64,000 nt of DNA from Epilithonimonas bovis DSM 19482 (GTDB taxonomy: Bacteria > Bacteroidota > Bacteroidia > Flavobacteriales > Weeksellaceae): assembly GCF_900108115.1 (NCBI RefSeq), contig NZ_FTPU01000003.1:62001-126000 (forward strand), read 5' to 3'. Each line of letters starts with the position of its first letter. The stretch's first letter is position 1. Below the pieces are notes generated by a model, which was not told where the DNA came from, ran no database searches, and worked only from the letters and a program-made list of their open reading frames with translations. A program made the position numbers and the translations under genes. Positions 50,225-59,353 of this stretch are shown in pieces.

Positions 50225-51412
50225 ATGGCAAAGGAAACGTTTAATCGTAACAAACCACACTTAAACATTGGTACTATTGGTCACGTTGACCATGGTAAAA
50301 CTACCTTGACTGCTGCTATTACAAAAGTATTATCAGATAAAGGTTTAGCTGAAAAGAAAGACTTCTCTTCTATTGACTCTGCTCCAGAAGAAAAAGAAAG
50401 AGGTATTACTATTAACACTGCTCACGTAGAATACGAAACAGAAAACAGACACTACGCTCACGTTGACTGTCCAGGTCACGCGGATTACGTAAAAAACATG
50501 GTAACTGGTGCTGCTCAGATGGATGGTGCTATCCTTGTAGTTGCTGCTACAGATGGTCCAATGCCTCAAACTAGAGAGCATATCCTACTTTGCCGTCAGG
50601 TAAACGTACCTAGAATCGTTGTTTTCATGAACAAAGTTGACATGGTTGACGATGCTGAGCTTCTTGAACTAGTTGAACTTGAAGTTAGAGATCTTCTTTC
50701 TTCTTACGAATATGATGGTGATAACTCTCCAGTAATCCAAGGATCTGCTTTAGGTGGTCTTAACGGAGATGCTAAATGGGTTGAAAAAATCGACGAATTG
50801 ATGGCTGCTGTTGACAGCTGGATCGAATTGCCGGTAAGAGATCAGGATAAACCATTCTTGATGCCAATCGAAGATGTATTCTCTATTACAGGTAGAGGTA
50901 CTGTAGCAACTGGTAGAATCGAGTCTGGTGTTATCAACACTGGTGATCCAGTTGATATCGTAGGTATGGGTGATGAAAAATTGACTTCTACTATTACAGG
51001 GGTTGAGATGTTCAGAAAAATCCTAGACAGAGGTGAAGCTGGTGATAACGTTGGTCTATTGTTGAGAGGTATTGAAAAAACTGACATCAAGAGAGGTATG
51101 GTTATCGCTAAGAAAGATTCTGTTAAACCACACAAAAAATTCAAAGCTGAGGTTTATATCCTTTCTAAAGAAGAAGGTGGTCGTCACACACCATTCCATA
51201 ACAAATACCGTCCTCAGTTCTACGTAAGAACAACTGACGTAACAGGTGAGATCTTCTTGCCAGAAGGTGTAGAAATGGTAATGCCTGGTGATAACTTGAC
51301 AATTACAGTAGAATTGTTGCAACCAATCGCTCTTAACGTAGGTCTTAGATTTGCGATCAGAGAAGGTGGTAGAACAGTTGGTGCTGGTCAGGTAACTGAA
51401 ATCATAGACTAA
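50225..51412 (+). CDS. tuf: elongation factor Tu
   Basis: 395 residues, full length. Carries aminoacyl-tRNA to the ribosome A-site. G1 [11 protein letters not shown]3 [13 protein letters not shown]4 NKVDMVDD, G5 SAL; domains II and III intact, ending [10 protein letters not shown]. Uses a narrow codon set (for example GTA, GGT, AAC, GAA), as expected of a highly expressed gene. Own promoter and terminator; not linked to rpsG/fusA here. Confidence 0.99.
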   Translation: MAKETFNRNKPHLNIGTIGHVDHGKTTLTAAITKVLSDKGLAEKKDFSSIDSAPEEKERGITINTAHVEYETENRHYAHVDCPGHADYVKNMVTGAAQMDGAILVVAATDGPMPQTREHILLCRQVNVPRIVVFMNKVDMVDDAELLELVELEVRDLLSSYEYDGDNSPVIQGSALGGLNGDAKWVEKIDELMAAVDSWIELPVRDQDKPFLMPIEDVFSITGRGTVATGRIESGVINTGDPVDIVGMGDEKLTSTITGVEMFRKILDRGEAGDNVGLLLRGIEKTDIKRGMVIAKKDSVKPHKKFKAEVYILSKEEGGRHTPFHNKYRPQFYVRTTDVTGEIFLPEGVEMVMPGDNLTITVELLQPIALNVGLRFAIREGGRTVGAGQVTEIID

Positions 51413-51426
51413 TTCTATAGTAAATA

Positions 51427-51461
51427 AAAAAGTTCCGTAAGGAGACTTGCGGAACTTTTTA
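51427..51461 (+). terminator. terminator of tuf
   Basis: 15-bp stem from 51427-51441 and 51446-51460 with GAGA loop and one T-G pair. Confidence 0.85.
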
Positions 51462-51465
51462 ATCT

Positions 51466-51536
51466 ACGGGCATCGTCCAATGGTAGGATACCGGTCTCCA
51501 AAACCGTTGATCAGGGTTCGAATCCTTGTGCCCGTG
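51466..51536 (+). tRNA. tRNA-Trp (CCA)
   Basis: 71 nt. Acceptor ACGGGCA/TGCCCGT, anticodon loop CTCCAAA (anticodon CCA), T-arm CAGGGTTCGAATCCTTG. It is 12 nt before secE, so processed from a trpT-secE-nusG transcript, an arrangement common in bacteria. Confidence 0.96.
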
Positions 51537-51548
51537 CAAAATTAAAAT

Positions 51549-51755
51549 ATGAGCTCATTAATTAATTTCTTAAAAGGTTCTTATACAGAGTTTAAAGATA
51601 AGGTAGAGTGGCCAAAATGGCCAGATCTGCAATCTTCTACTATTGTTGTGGCTGTTGCTACTGTGATACTTTCTTTGTTTACATTTGGCGTAGATTCTTT
51701 ATTCAGTGTAACCATTAAGAATTTTATTGCGACTTTTATTAATCTGTTTAATTAA
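51549..51755 (+). CDS. secE: preprotein translocase subunit SecE
   Basis: 68 residues, single-helix form. FLKGSYTEFKDKVEWPKWPDLQSS is the amphipathic SecE signature (KVxWP), followed by one membrane helix (TIVVAVATVILSLFTFGVDSLF). Stabilises SecY. Between trpT and nusG. Confidence 0.95.
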   Translation: MSSLINFLKGSYTEFKDKVEWPKWPDLQSSTIVVAVATVILSLFTFGVDSLFSVTIKNFIATFINLFN

Positions 51756-51773
51756 CCAAAAATTACTTTCCTC

Positions 51774-52316
51774 ATGAGCGAATCGAAATGGTATGTGCTG
51801 AAAGCTATTAGCGGACAGGAAAACAAAGTGAAAAACTACATCGAGAACGAAATCCAGAGATTAGGGATGGAGTCGTACGTAACTCAGGTAGTTATTCCTA
51901 TGGAAAAGGTCATTCAGATTAGGAATGGGAAAAAAGTACCGAAAGAAAAACCTTATTATCCAGGTTATCTAATGGTAGAGGCAGATCTTGTAGGTGAGGT
52001 ACCTCACGTTATCAAAAATATACCAGGTGTAATTTCTTTCTTGAGTCTTACAAAAGGTGGAGAGCCTGTTCCAATGAGAAAATCTGAGGTTAACAGGATG
52101 CTTGGCAGAATGGATGAACTATCCGAATTTGCTACGGATATTGAAATTCCTTTCGTTGTTGGGGAGAACGTAAAAGTAATAGACGGGCCTTTCAACGGAT
52201 TCAACGGTACTGTCGAGAAAATTCTTGAAGATAAAAAGAAAATCGAAGTTTCTGTTTTGATTTTTGGTAGAAAAACTCCGATGGAATTAAGCTTTATGCA
52301 GGTAGAAAAGGTTTAA
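51774..52316 (+). CDS. nusG: transcription antitermination factor NusG
   Basis: 180 residues. NGN domain (about 1-115, KWYVLKAISGQENKVKNYIENEI and YYPGYLMVEADL) and KOW domain (about 125-180, GENVKVIDGPFNGFNGTVEKI). Binds RNA polymerase and couples to ribosomes and Rho. Followed by a terminator, which separates it from rplK. Confidence 0.97.
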   Translation: MSESKWYVLKAISGQENKVKNYIENEIQRLGMESYVTQVVIPMEKVIQIRNGKKVPKEKPYYPGYLMVEADLVGEVPHVIKNIPGVISFLSLTKGGEPVPMRKSEVNRMLGRMDELSEFATDIEIPFVVGENVKVIDGPFNGFNGTVEKILEDKKKIEVSVLIFGRKTPMELSFMQVEKV

Positions 52317-52337
52317 AATCTTTTTTTTATAATATAC

Positions 52338-52368
52338 AAAGACCTAAAAATAATTTTAGGTCTTTTTT
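52338..52368 (+). terminator. terminator of secE-nusG
   Basis: AAAGACCTAAAA/TTTTAGGTCTTT (52338-52349, 52354-52365), loop ATAA, T-run. The T-run overlaps the stop codon of the AraC remnant on the other strand. Confidence 0.9.
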
Positions 52369-52534
52369 ATTTTGTCAGCTCATTATAGAATTCGGTGGGC
52401 GTCTTACCAATGTACTTTTTAAAAGCCCTGTTAAAATAAGATATATTATTATAGCCTGTGCTGTAACAGCTTTCTGAGATACTTTTCCCTTTTAAGATCA
52501 GTTGGCAGACAAACGTACCACCAATGGCTGACAT
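52367..52534 (-). pseudogene. AraC-family regulator remnant (second HTH)
   Basis: A 55-codon minus-strand frame. Residues 9-55 (VCQLILKGKSISESC, YSTGYNNISYFNRAFKKYIG, KTPTEFYNELTK) are the C-terminal helix-turn-helix of an AraC/XylS regulator, complete to its natural stop. Only MSAIGGTF stands before it; the sensor domain and first HTH are gone. A full AraC protein would need about 200-250 more residues. It is therefore a decayed copy, and nothing suggests it is expressed. Confidence 0.85.
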
Positions 52535-52603
52535 GGCGACGGAGTTTATATTATTTCCTGTTATGGGAAAATGGCAACTATTAAGTCAAATTTATTTTTT
52601 TTG

Positions 52604-52645
52604 AGTGATTGTATCATCTTATGATACAATCACTTATTTTTTATA
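52604..52645 (+). terminator. strong hairpin with T-run, no gene before it
   Basis: Perfect 14-bp stem AGTGATTGTATCAT/ATGATACAATCACT (52604-52617, 52621-52634) with a CTT loop, then TATTTTTTAT. It looks like a plus-strand terminator, yet the nearest plus gene, nusG, already has its own. Probably a leftover of a deleted gene. Confidence 0.65.
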
Positions 52646-52673
52646 AGGATGAAGAAAAATTCTTCGAAATCGA

Positions 52674-52704
52674 TTTGCAGATTCAAAAATTATTTATACT
52701 TTTG
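52674..52704 (+). promoter_or_regulatory. promoter of rplKAJL
   Basis: TTTG (52674-52677), exactly 19 nt, TACTTTTG (52697-52704). The leader to rplK is about 90 nt. Confidence 0.8.
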
Positions 52705-52714
52705 CAGACCGAAA

Positions 52715-52749
52715 AGTGGGTTTTCTAATGTGAGAATGGGTAACCCACT
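52715..52749 (+). promoter_or_regulatory. structured leader of rplK (autoregulation candidate)
   Basis: AGTGGGTT (52715-52722) pairs perfectly with AACCCACT (52742-52749). Inside, TTCT (52723-52726 region) can pair with AGAA, leaving loop AATGTG and an asymmetric 3' bulge. Two stems joined by an asymmetric loop is the shape of L1-type ribosomal-protein mRNA targets, and L1 is encoded in this operon. The match is by shape, not by proven sequence motif. Confidence 0.45.
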
Positions 52750-52801
52750 GAATAATAAATGCTTCCAAATTCATTGATTATTCAAATTTAAAAAACAAAA
52801 A

Positions 52802-53245
52802 ATGGCTAAAAAAGTCTTTAAAATGGTAAAACTTCAGGTGAAAGGTGGCGCTGCCAACCCTTCTCCACCAGTAGGTCCAGCTTTGGGTTCTGCAGGTGTG
52901 AACATCATGGAGTTTTGTAAACAATTTAATGGTAGAACTCAGGATAAGCCTGGTCAGGTTTTGCCAGTAGTAATTACGGTATACGAAGATAAGTCTTTCG
53001 AGTTCGTAATCAAAACACCTCCGGCTGCTATCCAATTGATGGATGCTGCTAAAATCAAAGGTGGATCAGGAGAGCCAAACAGAAACAAAGTAGGATCTGT
53101 ATCTTGGGCTCAGGTGCAAAAAATTGCAGAAGATAAAATGGGAGACCTTAACTGTTTTACATTGGATTCTGCTCTTTCTATGGTTGCAGGAACTGCCAGA
53201 TCTATGGGATTGAAAGTAACAGGAACTAAACCAACTAACGCTTAA
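52802..53245 (+). CDS. rplK: 50S ribosomal protein L11
   Basis: 147 residues. [37 protein letters not shown] is the N-terminal thiostrepton/release-factor-binding domain; the C-terminal 23S-binding domain includes [16 protein letters not shown] and ARSMGLKV. First gene of the rplKAJL operon, with its own promoter because the usual nusG link is broken. Confidence 0.98.
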   Translation: MAKKVFKMVKLQVKGGAANPSPPVGPALGSAGVNIMEFCKQFNGRTQDKPGQVLPVVITVYEDKSFEFVIKTPPAAIQLMDAAKIKGGSGEPNRNKVGSVSWAQVQKIAEDKMGDLNCFTLDSALSMVAGTARSMGLKVTGTKPTNA

Positions 53246-53256
53246 AACTTAGAGAA

Positions 53257-53949
53257 ATGGCAAAATTAACAAAGAAGCAAAAAGAAGCGTTCAGCAAAGT
53301 AGAAAAAAATAAAATTTACAATCTTGACGAAGCGTCTGCTTTGGTAAAAGAAGTAAATACTACAAAATTTGATGCGTCTGTAGATATCGCTGTTAGATTG
53401 GGTGTAGATCCAAGAAAAGCAAACCAAATGGTAAGAGGTGTTGTATCTCTTCCTCATGGTACTGGTAAAGATGTGAAAGTTTTGGCATTGGTTACACCGG
53501 ATAAAGAAGCTGAGGCTAAAGAAGCTGGTGCTGACTATGTAGGTCTTGACGAATATTTACAAAAAATAAAAGAAGGCTGGACAGATGTTGACGTTATCGT
53601 TACAATGCCGGCTGTAATGGGTAAACTAGGACCATTGGGTAGAATTTTAGGACCAAGAGGTCTTATGCCTAACCCAAAATCAGGAACTGTTACTATGGAA
53701 ATTGGTAAAGCTGTTGCTGAGGTTAAGTCTGGTAAAATCGATTTCAAAGTAGATAAATACGGTATTGTACATGCTGGTATTGGTAAAGTATCTTTTGATG
53801 CTGCTAAACTTAAAGAAAATGCTCAGGAATTGATCCAGACATTGCTTAAGCTGAAACCAACTGCTGCAAAAGGTGTTTATGTAAAAAGTATCTACTTGTC
53901 TTCTACAATGAGCCCGGGTATTGCAATTGATACAAAATCTGTTAACTAA
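53257..53949 (+). CDS. rplA: 50S ribosomal protein L1
   Basis: 230 residues. Two-domain L1-stalk protein: [56 protein letters not shown], and a C-terminal [16 protein letters not shown]. In many bacteria also represses its own operon by binding the leader. 11 nt after rplK. Confidence 0.98.
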   Translation: MAKLTKKQKEAFSKVEKNKIYNLDEASALVKEVNTTKFDASVDIAVRLGVDPRKANQMVRGVVSLPHGTGKDVKVLALVTPDKEAEAKEAGADYVGLDEYLQKIKEGWTDVDVIVTMPAVMGKLGPLGRILGPRGLMPNPKSGTVTMEIGKAVAEVKSGKIDFKVDKYGIVHAGIGKVSFDAAKLKENAQELIQTLLKLKPTAAKGVYVKSIYLSSTMSPGIAIDTKSVN

Positions 53950-53966
53950 TTATAAATCCTAAGACA

Positions 53967-54557
53967 ATGACAAAAGACCAAAAAGTTGTAGCAATACAAG
54001 AGATCAAAGATTTGCTTCAGGGTGCAAAAGTAGTTTACGTAGCAGATCTAGATGGTTTGAACGCTGCAAAATCTTCTGACTTCAGAAGACAGGCTTTCAA
54101 AAATAATATCAAAGTAAAAGTGGTAAAAAATACACTTTTGCAAAAAGCAATGGAGCAAATTGACGGTGTTGACTTCTCTGAGATGTTCGAGACTTTCAAA
54201 GGTAACTCTGCTGTTCTTATTTCAGAAACAGCTAATGCTCCGGCAAAATTAATCAAAGACTTCAGAAAGAAAGAAGAAAAGCCAGCGCTTAAGTCTGCCT
54301 TTGTTCAGGAAACTTTCTATGTTGGTGACAATAATCTTGAGACTTTGGCTAACATCAAGTCTAGAGAAGAAATGATCGGTGAAATCATCGGATTGCTTCA
54401 GTCTCCAATCCAAAGAGTTGTTTCTGCTCTTCAAAACAAATCTGAAGCTTCTGGAGAAGCGGCGACTGAAGAAGTTGCAACTCCTGCTGAAGAAGAAACT
54501 CCAGCTACTGAAACTCCAGAAGCTGCTGCAGAAGGAGAAGCTCCAGCTGCTGAATAA
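53967..54557 (+). CDS. rplJ: 50S ribosomal protein L10 with acidic tail
   Basis: 196 residues, longer than usual for L10 (about 165-175). Core 1-165: VYVADLDGLNAAKSSDFRRQ, VVKNTLLQKAME, KGNSAVLIS, then the L7/L12-binding helix. The last 30-odd residues form an Ala/Glu/Pro/Thr-rich tail (EEVATPAEEETPATETPEAA...). The tail resembles a low-complexity extension; its role is unknown. Confidence 0.96.
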   Translation: MTKDQKVVAIQEIKDLLQGAKVVYVADLDGLNAAKSSDFRRQAFKNNIKVKVVKNTLLQKAMEQIDGVDFSEMFETFKGNSAVLISETANAPAKLIKDFRKKEEKPALKSAFVQETFYVGDNNLETLANIKSREEMIGEIIGLLQSPIQRVVSALQNKSEASGEAATEEVATPAEEETPATETPEAAAEGEAPAAE

Positions 54558-54605
54558 TTACACTCAAAAAAATAGATAAATAATCAACAAAAAAACATTA
54601 CAACA

Positions 54606-54974
54606 ATGTCAGATTTAAAAAATTTAGCTGAAACGCTAGTAAACTTAACAGTAAAAGACGTAAACGAATTAGCTGCTATCCTTAAGGATGAGTACGGAAT
54701 TGAGCCAGCTGCTGCTGCAGTAGTAGTTGCTGCAGGTGGTGCAGGTGAAGCTGCTGAAGAAAAGACTGAATTCGACGTAATTCTTAAGTCTGCAGGTGCT
54801 TCTAAATTGGCTATCGTTAAATTGGTAAAAGATTTAACTGGTGCTGGTCTTAAGGAAGCTAAAGACATCGTAGATGGTGCTCCTGCTCCAATCAAGCAAG
54901 GTGTATCTAAAGATGAAGCAGAAGCGCTTAAAAAGCAACTTGAAGAAGCTGGTGCTGAAGTAGAATTGAAGTAA
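54606..54974 (+). CDS. rplL: 50S ribosomal protein L7/L12
   Basis: 122 residues. N-terminal dimerisation helix hairpin ([28 protein letters not shown]), Ala-rich hinge, C-terminal factor-binding domain ([41 protein letters not shown]). Last ribosomal gene of the operon; terminator follows instead of rpoB. Confidence 0.98.
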   Translation: MSDLKNLAETLVNLTVKDVNELAAILKDEYGIEPAAAAVVVAAGGAGEAAEEKTEFDVILKSAGASKLAIVKLVKDLTGAGLKEAKDIVDGAPAPIKQGVSKDEAEALKKQLEEAGAEVELK

Positions 54975-54996
54975 TCATTACTCAATAATATAATAG

Positions 54997-55029
54997 AAGC
55001 GACAGGTTTACACCTAGTCGCTTTTTTTT
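54997..55029 (+). terminator. terminator of rplKAJL
   Basis: AAGCGAC/GTCGCTT (54997-55003, 55017-55023) with an inner AGGT/ACCT stem, then eight T. Confidence 0.9.
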
Positions 55030-55072
55030 ATGTTAAGTTTTGTTATTGTTGATAATAAGCCTATATTTTTAT

Positions 55073-55080
55073 TACCTTTG
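55073..55080 (+). promoter_or_regulatory. -7 box of exported-protein gene
   Basis: TACCTTTG, 4 nt before the GTG at 55085. Confidence 0.5.
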
Positions 55081-55084
55081 CAAA

Positions 55085-55750
55085 GTGAAAAAAAGTTTAT
55101 TGCCTACCTCGGTGCAAGCAAGAGATTATGCCAATTTAAATTTTAAATTGTGGCAGTTTTCTCTTTTATTCTTCTTTTTTTCATTAGGCTCTCTTTCTGT
55201 TTCGGCTCAAGAAATAAGCCATAATGAGTCTGCTCCTGCAGGAATTGTAGTGGTTGGAGACGCGGTCATCTATTCCAAAGATGAATCCTTCAACCAGCAG
55301 ATATCTAAAAGCAAAAGCATACAGCAATACTCAAAAGTCGTTAAGCTTAACGACGATGAGATCAAACTTATTGCTAAAAATTCTACAACCGAATCTCCTG
55401 CAAAGCAAAGCTCGGAAGAACTTCATCCGAAAAAGAAACTGTTGGTTTCTAAAGAAGAAAAAATGGCGAAATCACTACCTGATTTGCCAAAAAAAGAAAT
55501 CACTTTGAAGATTTCTAATGGTCTTGATGGTAGTCGCTTCTTAACAGGAAAGAGATCTGGAGATATTTCTTTTATTTCACCAAATAACGATTATCAATAT
55601 TTTAAATGCATTGTTCTTTCTAATGAGCAGTCCAAAACCGTTTCATTAGATTTTCTTTATTCGGCGGATTATTTTTATACTCATAGTAATTACAACTTAA
55701 AAGCCAATCCAGTTGGCTATTCTGTAAGGCCACCACCGGATTTAATTTAA
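55085..55750 (+). CDS. exported protein of unknown function
   Basis: 221 residues from a GTG start. A TTG/ATG-like extension to 55040 would place the -7 box inside the coding region, so it is rejected. A 28-residue basic lead is followed by a hydrophobic helix (LWQFSLLFFFFSLGSLSVSAQ) that serves as a late signal peptide. The mature part is Lys/Ser-rich and hydrophilic (about 50-140), then a small beta-like C-terminal part (GDISFISPNNDYQYFKCIV...VRPPPDLI). I recognise no family. First of three exported-protein genes between rplL and rpoB. Confidence 0.7.
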   Translation: MKKSLLPTSVQARDYANLNFKLWQFSLLFFFFSLGSLSVSAQEISHNESAPAGIVVVGDAVIYSKDESFNQQISKSKSIQQYSKVVKLNDDEIKLIAKNSTTESPAKQSSEELHPKKKLLVSKEEKMAKSLPDLPKKEITLKISNGLDGSRFLTGKRSGDISFISPNNDYQYFKCIVLSNEQSKTVSLDFLYSADYFYTHSNYNLKANPVGYSVRPPPDLI

Positions 55751-55829
55751 TCATAAGTTTTTTTACTAGACATTTTCTTTGGGAATAATTTTCCAAGGCA
55801 AATTATATATTTATTAATAATAATCTTTT

Positions 55830-58800
55830 ATGAAAAAATTAAATCTATTTTATATATTAGTATTTCTACTTATGACTAGTGGAATGCTATTTTCTCAAGC
55901 CGCCGCAGACAGACTTTATTTATCATTGGCGTCAACCGGACGAATTTATGATATAACATCATTAGCCGGAGGAGCTTTACCTACACCGGTTGTAACAACT
56001 CCAACAATACCAGGAGGAACCAATGCTAATGCAAGTAATCTTGCTGTGGGTTATGATGCGCCAGGTGGTAATCCTTCAACTATAGTTTTTATTGAATCTA
56101 ATAATACAGCAGGTGCTGCTCTTTATAAAAATGCAACAGCTATTGCAGGAGCCACAGCACCTGTTGCAGTTGGAGGTATCGCAACCAATAACGTTCCTGG
56201 TCCATATTTTGGGAATGTATATGGTTTTGCGACAAATACAAAGTCAATTTATCCTATCTACCCATCCGGAACTGCTATACCTATTACCAGTACAGATACT
56301 GACTGGAATAATGGAACTACGTTTGGAACCGATACATTCTTTGATTATCAGAATAATATTTACATGTTTGTGAATTGTGGTACGGCAAGATATCTTTTCA
56401 AAATTTCTATTGCTACGGGAGTTGCTGAAAAGGCAATCTCGGCTCCTATCTCAGGTAGTGCGAGTTTTGCAAATTTACCTACATCAAGAGGGATTCAGGG
56501 GATGGCTTATTTACAAGGTTATGTATATATTGCAACTGTTACCGCTAGTAATACTGTTGAAGTTCGTAGGATTAATATCTACGATGGAACATCTATATTA
56601 TCTGCAACATATACAGGAGGTAATCATCAAAATTTAGATTTAGCAACCGTTCCATATTATGTTCCTTTTCAGTTTACTTGTGGTGGAATAACACAATCTT
56701 CTAGCGTGCCATTTGTTAGAAATGTAGCAAGTAATGGACAAAAATTTCTAAATATCCCTATTAGTAATGTTTATGCGGATGGTAATTATACTATTAATAT
56801 TATAGGAGCTAATTTTAATAGTTCATCAGTAGTTAATATTACTACAAGTACTACCTCAATACAGGTTCCTTTAGTTTATGATGGAGGTGGAGCTGCTGGT
56901 GTAAGAACGCTTCAGGTTAATTTAAATGGTAGTTCAACTGCATGTAATGTCAATGTATTAGTTGATGAGGATACAGATGGTGACGGTATTGGTAACTCAG
57001 AAGATTTGGATGATGATAATGATGGGATTTTGGATACTGTAGAAGATGTTTGTACAACAGAAGGTACGCCGGTTTTAACCGAAACTTTTGGAACGGGCTC
57101 TAGAACGAGTGATTCTTATGTGCTAAACCATACATACACGGCTACAGGAACTATTAATGATGGTTTTTATGCAGTTACTAATTCTACTGATGAAACCAAC
57201 ACTTGGAATAAAACAGATCTTACGGGTAATTTAGATGCTGGAAATCCAAACATCGCAGCAGGTTCTACAACAGGCCGTTATCTTATGATTAATGTAGGTC
57301 CTAATTTATTAAATCAAGCTATTTATAGACGAACACTAGCTGTTACTAATGGAACTAGATACCGATTTAGAATTGATATGGCGGGTCTGGCCAACGGTAC
57401 CGCAGATATCCCCAATCTTCAGCTTGCCATAAAAGATACGAATGGTAATCTTCTTGCTTCTGCAAATTCTGATCAAATCGGAATGGCTAATGATGATGTG
57501 TGGAGAAGGTTGGCTCTTAACTTTGTTGCTTCAACAACTAGTGTTGTTTTGGAAATTGTGAATCTTCAGCCTAGCGGAACAAATGGTAATGATATTGGAA
57601 TAGATAATATTGTTTTGGTGCCAGTTAGTATTTGTGATACAGATGGTGATGGTATTCCTAACTCCCTGGATTTTGATTCTGATAATGATGGTTGTTTTGA
57701 TGCTATTGAAGGTAGTGAGAATGTGCTACCAGGTCAACTGAATGCTAATGGAAGTATCAATATAGCAACAACTGGCGGTGTTGGATCTACTCCGGGAGTC
57801 AATTATGGTGTTCCTAATCTTGTAAATGCAGGAGGAGCTGCAGATACAGGTAGTAATGTTGGACAAGGAATTGGAGATTCTCAAAGTAGTTTATTAAATA
57901 CTCAGTGTCTGGATACGGACGCTGATGGCTTACCTGATAATATTGATCTTGACGATGATAATGATGGGATTTTGGATTGTGATGAAAAAGGATTTGCGCC
58001 AAATTCTTCGTTTAGTACTATTTTTAAATTTAACGGAAGTACTTCTCAAATCAGTTCAAATGAATTAAGATTAACTCCAGATGCAGGTACTCAAAGCGGT
58101 AATGCTTGGAGTTATGGTAAAGTAGATTTTGCGAAAAGTTTCACAATTTCTTATAGTGCGTATTTTGGGACAAAAGATGCAGCTGGTGCAGATGGTATTG
58201 CAACTGTATTTCATAATTCTCCATTAGGAGTTAATGCTACAGGAATTGTAGGTATGGGAATCGGAGCACAAGGAATTGCCAATGGTATTGTATTAGAGAT
58301 TGACACTTTTGATAACGGTACAGGGGTTGGCGATATCGGTAATGACCACGGTCAGATTTGGGTAGCTAACAATCAGAGTGGTGCTGGTTTGTTAACCACT
58401 GCTAAGGATCTAGGAAATGTTGAAGATGGTGCCTATCATAATATTGTTGTGAATTGGAACTTTGCTACTAAAACTTTATCATTTACTTTAGATGGTATTA
58501 ATGCGGGTGCATACACTTTTCCGGCAGGAACTCCAATTACGAGCTATTTTGGAGGTGTAAGCAAGGTTTATTTTGGATATACAGCGTCTACAGGAGCTTT
58601 TAGTAATGATCAAAGAATTAGATTTAATAGTTTTTGTTCAGATTTGCCAATTGAACTTGATACAGATAATGATGGAGTCCCTAACCATTTGGACGTTGAT
58701 TCTGATAATGATGGTTGTGCAGATGCTTTAGAAGGGTCAGAATTTGTTAGAAGAACTCATATTCATTCTTTATCTCTTGCTACTACAGATACAAATTATC

Positions 58801-59348
58801 CTTACCGTGGACAAATTAAAGTTACTTATGATGGCACAACAACGGGTACTCCTGCTCAAATTATCAGTACTTCTACAGGAGCTAATGGTGTTCCTCAATT
58901 GGTGAATGTTGCGGGAAGTAACTTTAATTCAAGTACAAATCCATCTAATATAGTAGGTATTTCTGATAATACAGATGGTACGGCTGATATTGGACAAGAT
59001 TTTGGAAGTTCTCAAGATGCGCTTACAAGAGATCCAGATTGTGATCGTTGTTTCCGACCTGCTACTACTGCAGGAACAACATTGCCTACTAATCACGGGA
59101 TTACTGCTCTTGCCAGAGCTGGAGGTAATACAGGAGAATGGCCTGTAAGAGTAAATGGAGCATATACGGTATTAGATGCAAAAACAAAAGGTTTCGTTAT
59201 AAATAGGGTGCCAACTTCTGCATTGACTTCTATTACTGGAGTAACGGGAATGATGGTATATGACACAACTGTCAATTGTCTTAAGATTTATGACGGGACG
59301 TCTTGGAACTGTTATACTAAACAAACTTGTAATGATTCAAATCCATAA
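55830..59348 (+). CDS. TSP3-repeat and L-type-lectin-like surface protein
   Basis: 1172 residues. Signal peptide 1-24 (FLLMTSGMLFSQ). Residues about 25-290: beta-propeller-like repeats with NVYGFATNTKSIYPI and NIYMFVNCGTARYLFKI. Then calcium-binding thrombospondin type 3 repeats (DTDGDGIGN, LDDDNDGIL) at about 385-402, 602-622, 694-712 and 943-962. About 403-594 is a beta-sandwich (MAGLANGTADIPNLQLAI, WRRLALNF). About 730-937 is an L-type-lectin-like domain (ADGIATVFHN, IVLEIDTFDNG, VVNWNF, TLSFTLDG). The C-terminal motif GMMVYDTTVNCLKIYDGTSW recurs in the next gene. No T9SS CTD is evident. Presumed calcium-dependent adhesin. Confidence 0.85.
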   Translation: MKKLNLFYILVFLLMTSGMLFSQAAADRLYLSLASTGRIYDITSLAGGALPTPVVTTPTIPGGTNANASNLAVGYDAPGGNPSTIVFIESNNTAGAALYKNATAIAGATAPVAVGGIATNNVPGPYFGNVYGFATNTKSIYPIYPSGTAIPITSTDTDWNNGTTFGTDTFFDYQNNIYMFVNCGTARYLFKISIATGVAEKAISAPISGSASFANLPTSRGIQGMAYLQGYVYIATVTASNTVEVRRINIYDGTSILSATYTGGNHQNLDLATVPYYVPFQFTCGGITQSSSVPFVRNVASNGQKFLNIPISNVYADGNYTINIIGANFNSSSVVNITTSTTSIQVPLVYDGGGAAGVRTLQVNLNGSSTACNVNVLVDEDTDGDGIGNSEDLDDDNDGILDTVEDVCTTEGTPVLTETFGTGSRTSDSYVLNHTYTATGTINDGFYAVTNSTDETNTWNKTDLTGNLDAGNPNIAAGSTTGRYLMINVGPNLLNQAIYRRTLAVTNGTRYRFRIDMAGLANGTADIPNLQLAIKDTNGNLLASANSDQIGMANDDVWRRLALNFVASTTSVVLEIVNLQPSGTNGNDIGIDNIVLVPVSICDTDGDGIPNSLDFDSDNDGCFDAIEGSENVLPGQLNANGSINIATTGGVGSTPGVNYGVPNLVNAGGAADTGSNVGQGIGDSQSSLLNTQCLDTDADGLPDNIDLDDDNDGILDCDEKGFAPNSSFSTIFKFNGSTSQISSNELRLTPDAGTQSGNAWSYGKVDFAKSFTISYSAYFGTKDAAGADGIATVFHNSPLGVNATGIVGMGIGAQGIANGIVLEIDTFDNGTGVGDIGNDHGQIWVANNQSGAGLLTTAKDLGNVEDGAYHNIVVNWNFATKTLSFTLDGINAGAYTFPAGTPITSYFGGVSKVYFGYTASTGAFSNDQRIRFNSFCSDLPIELDTDNDGVPNHLDVDSDNDGCADALEGSEFVRRTHIHSLSLATTDTNYPYRGQIKVTYDGTTTGTPAQIISTSTGANGVPQLVNVAGSNFNSSTNPSNIVGISDNTDGTADIGQDFGSSQDALTRDPDCDRCFRPATTAGTTLPTNHGITALARAGGNTGEWPVRVNGAYTVLDAKTKGFVINRVPTSALTSITGVTGMMVYDTTVNCLKIYDGTSWNCYTKQTCNDSNP

Positions 59349-59353
59349 TTAAG

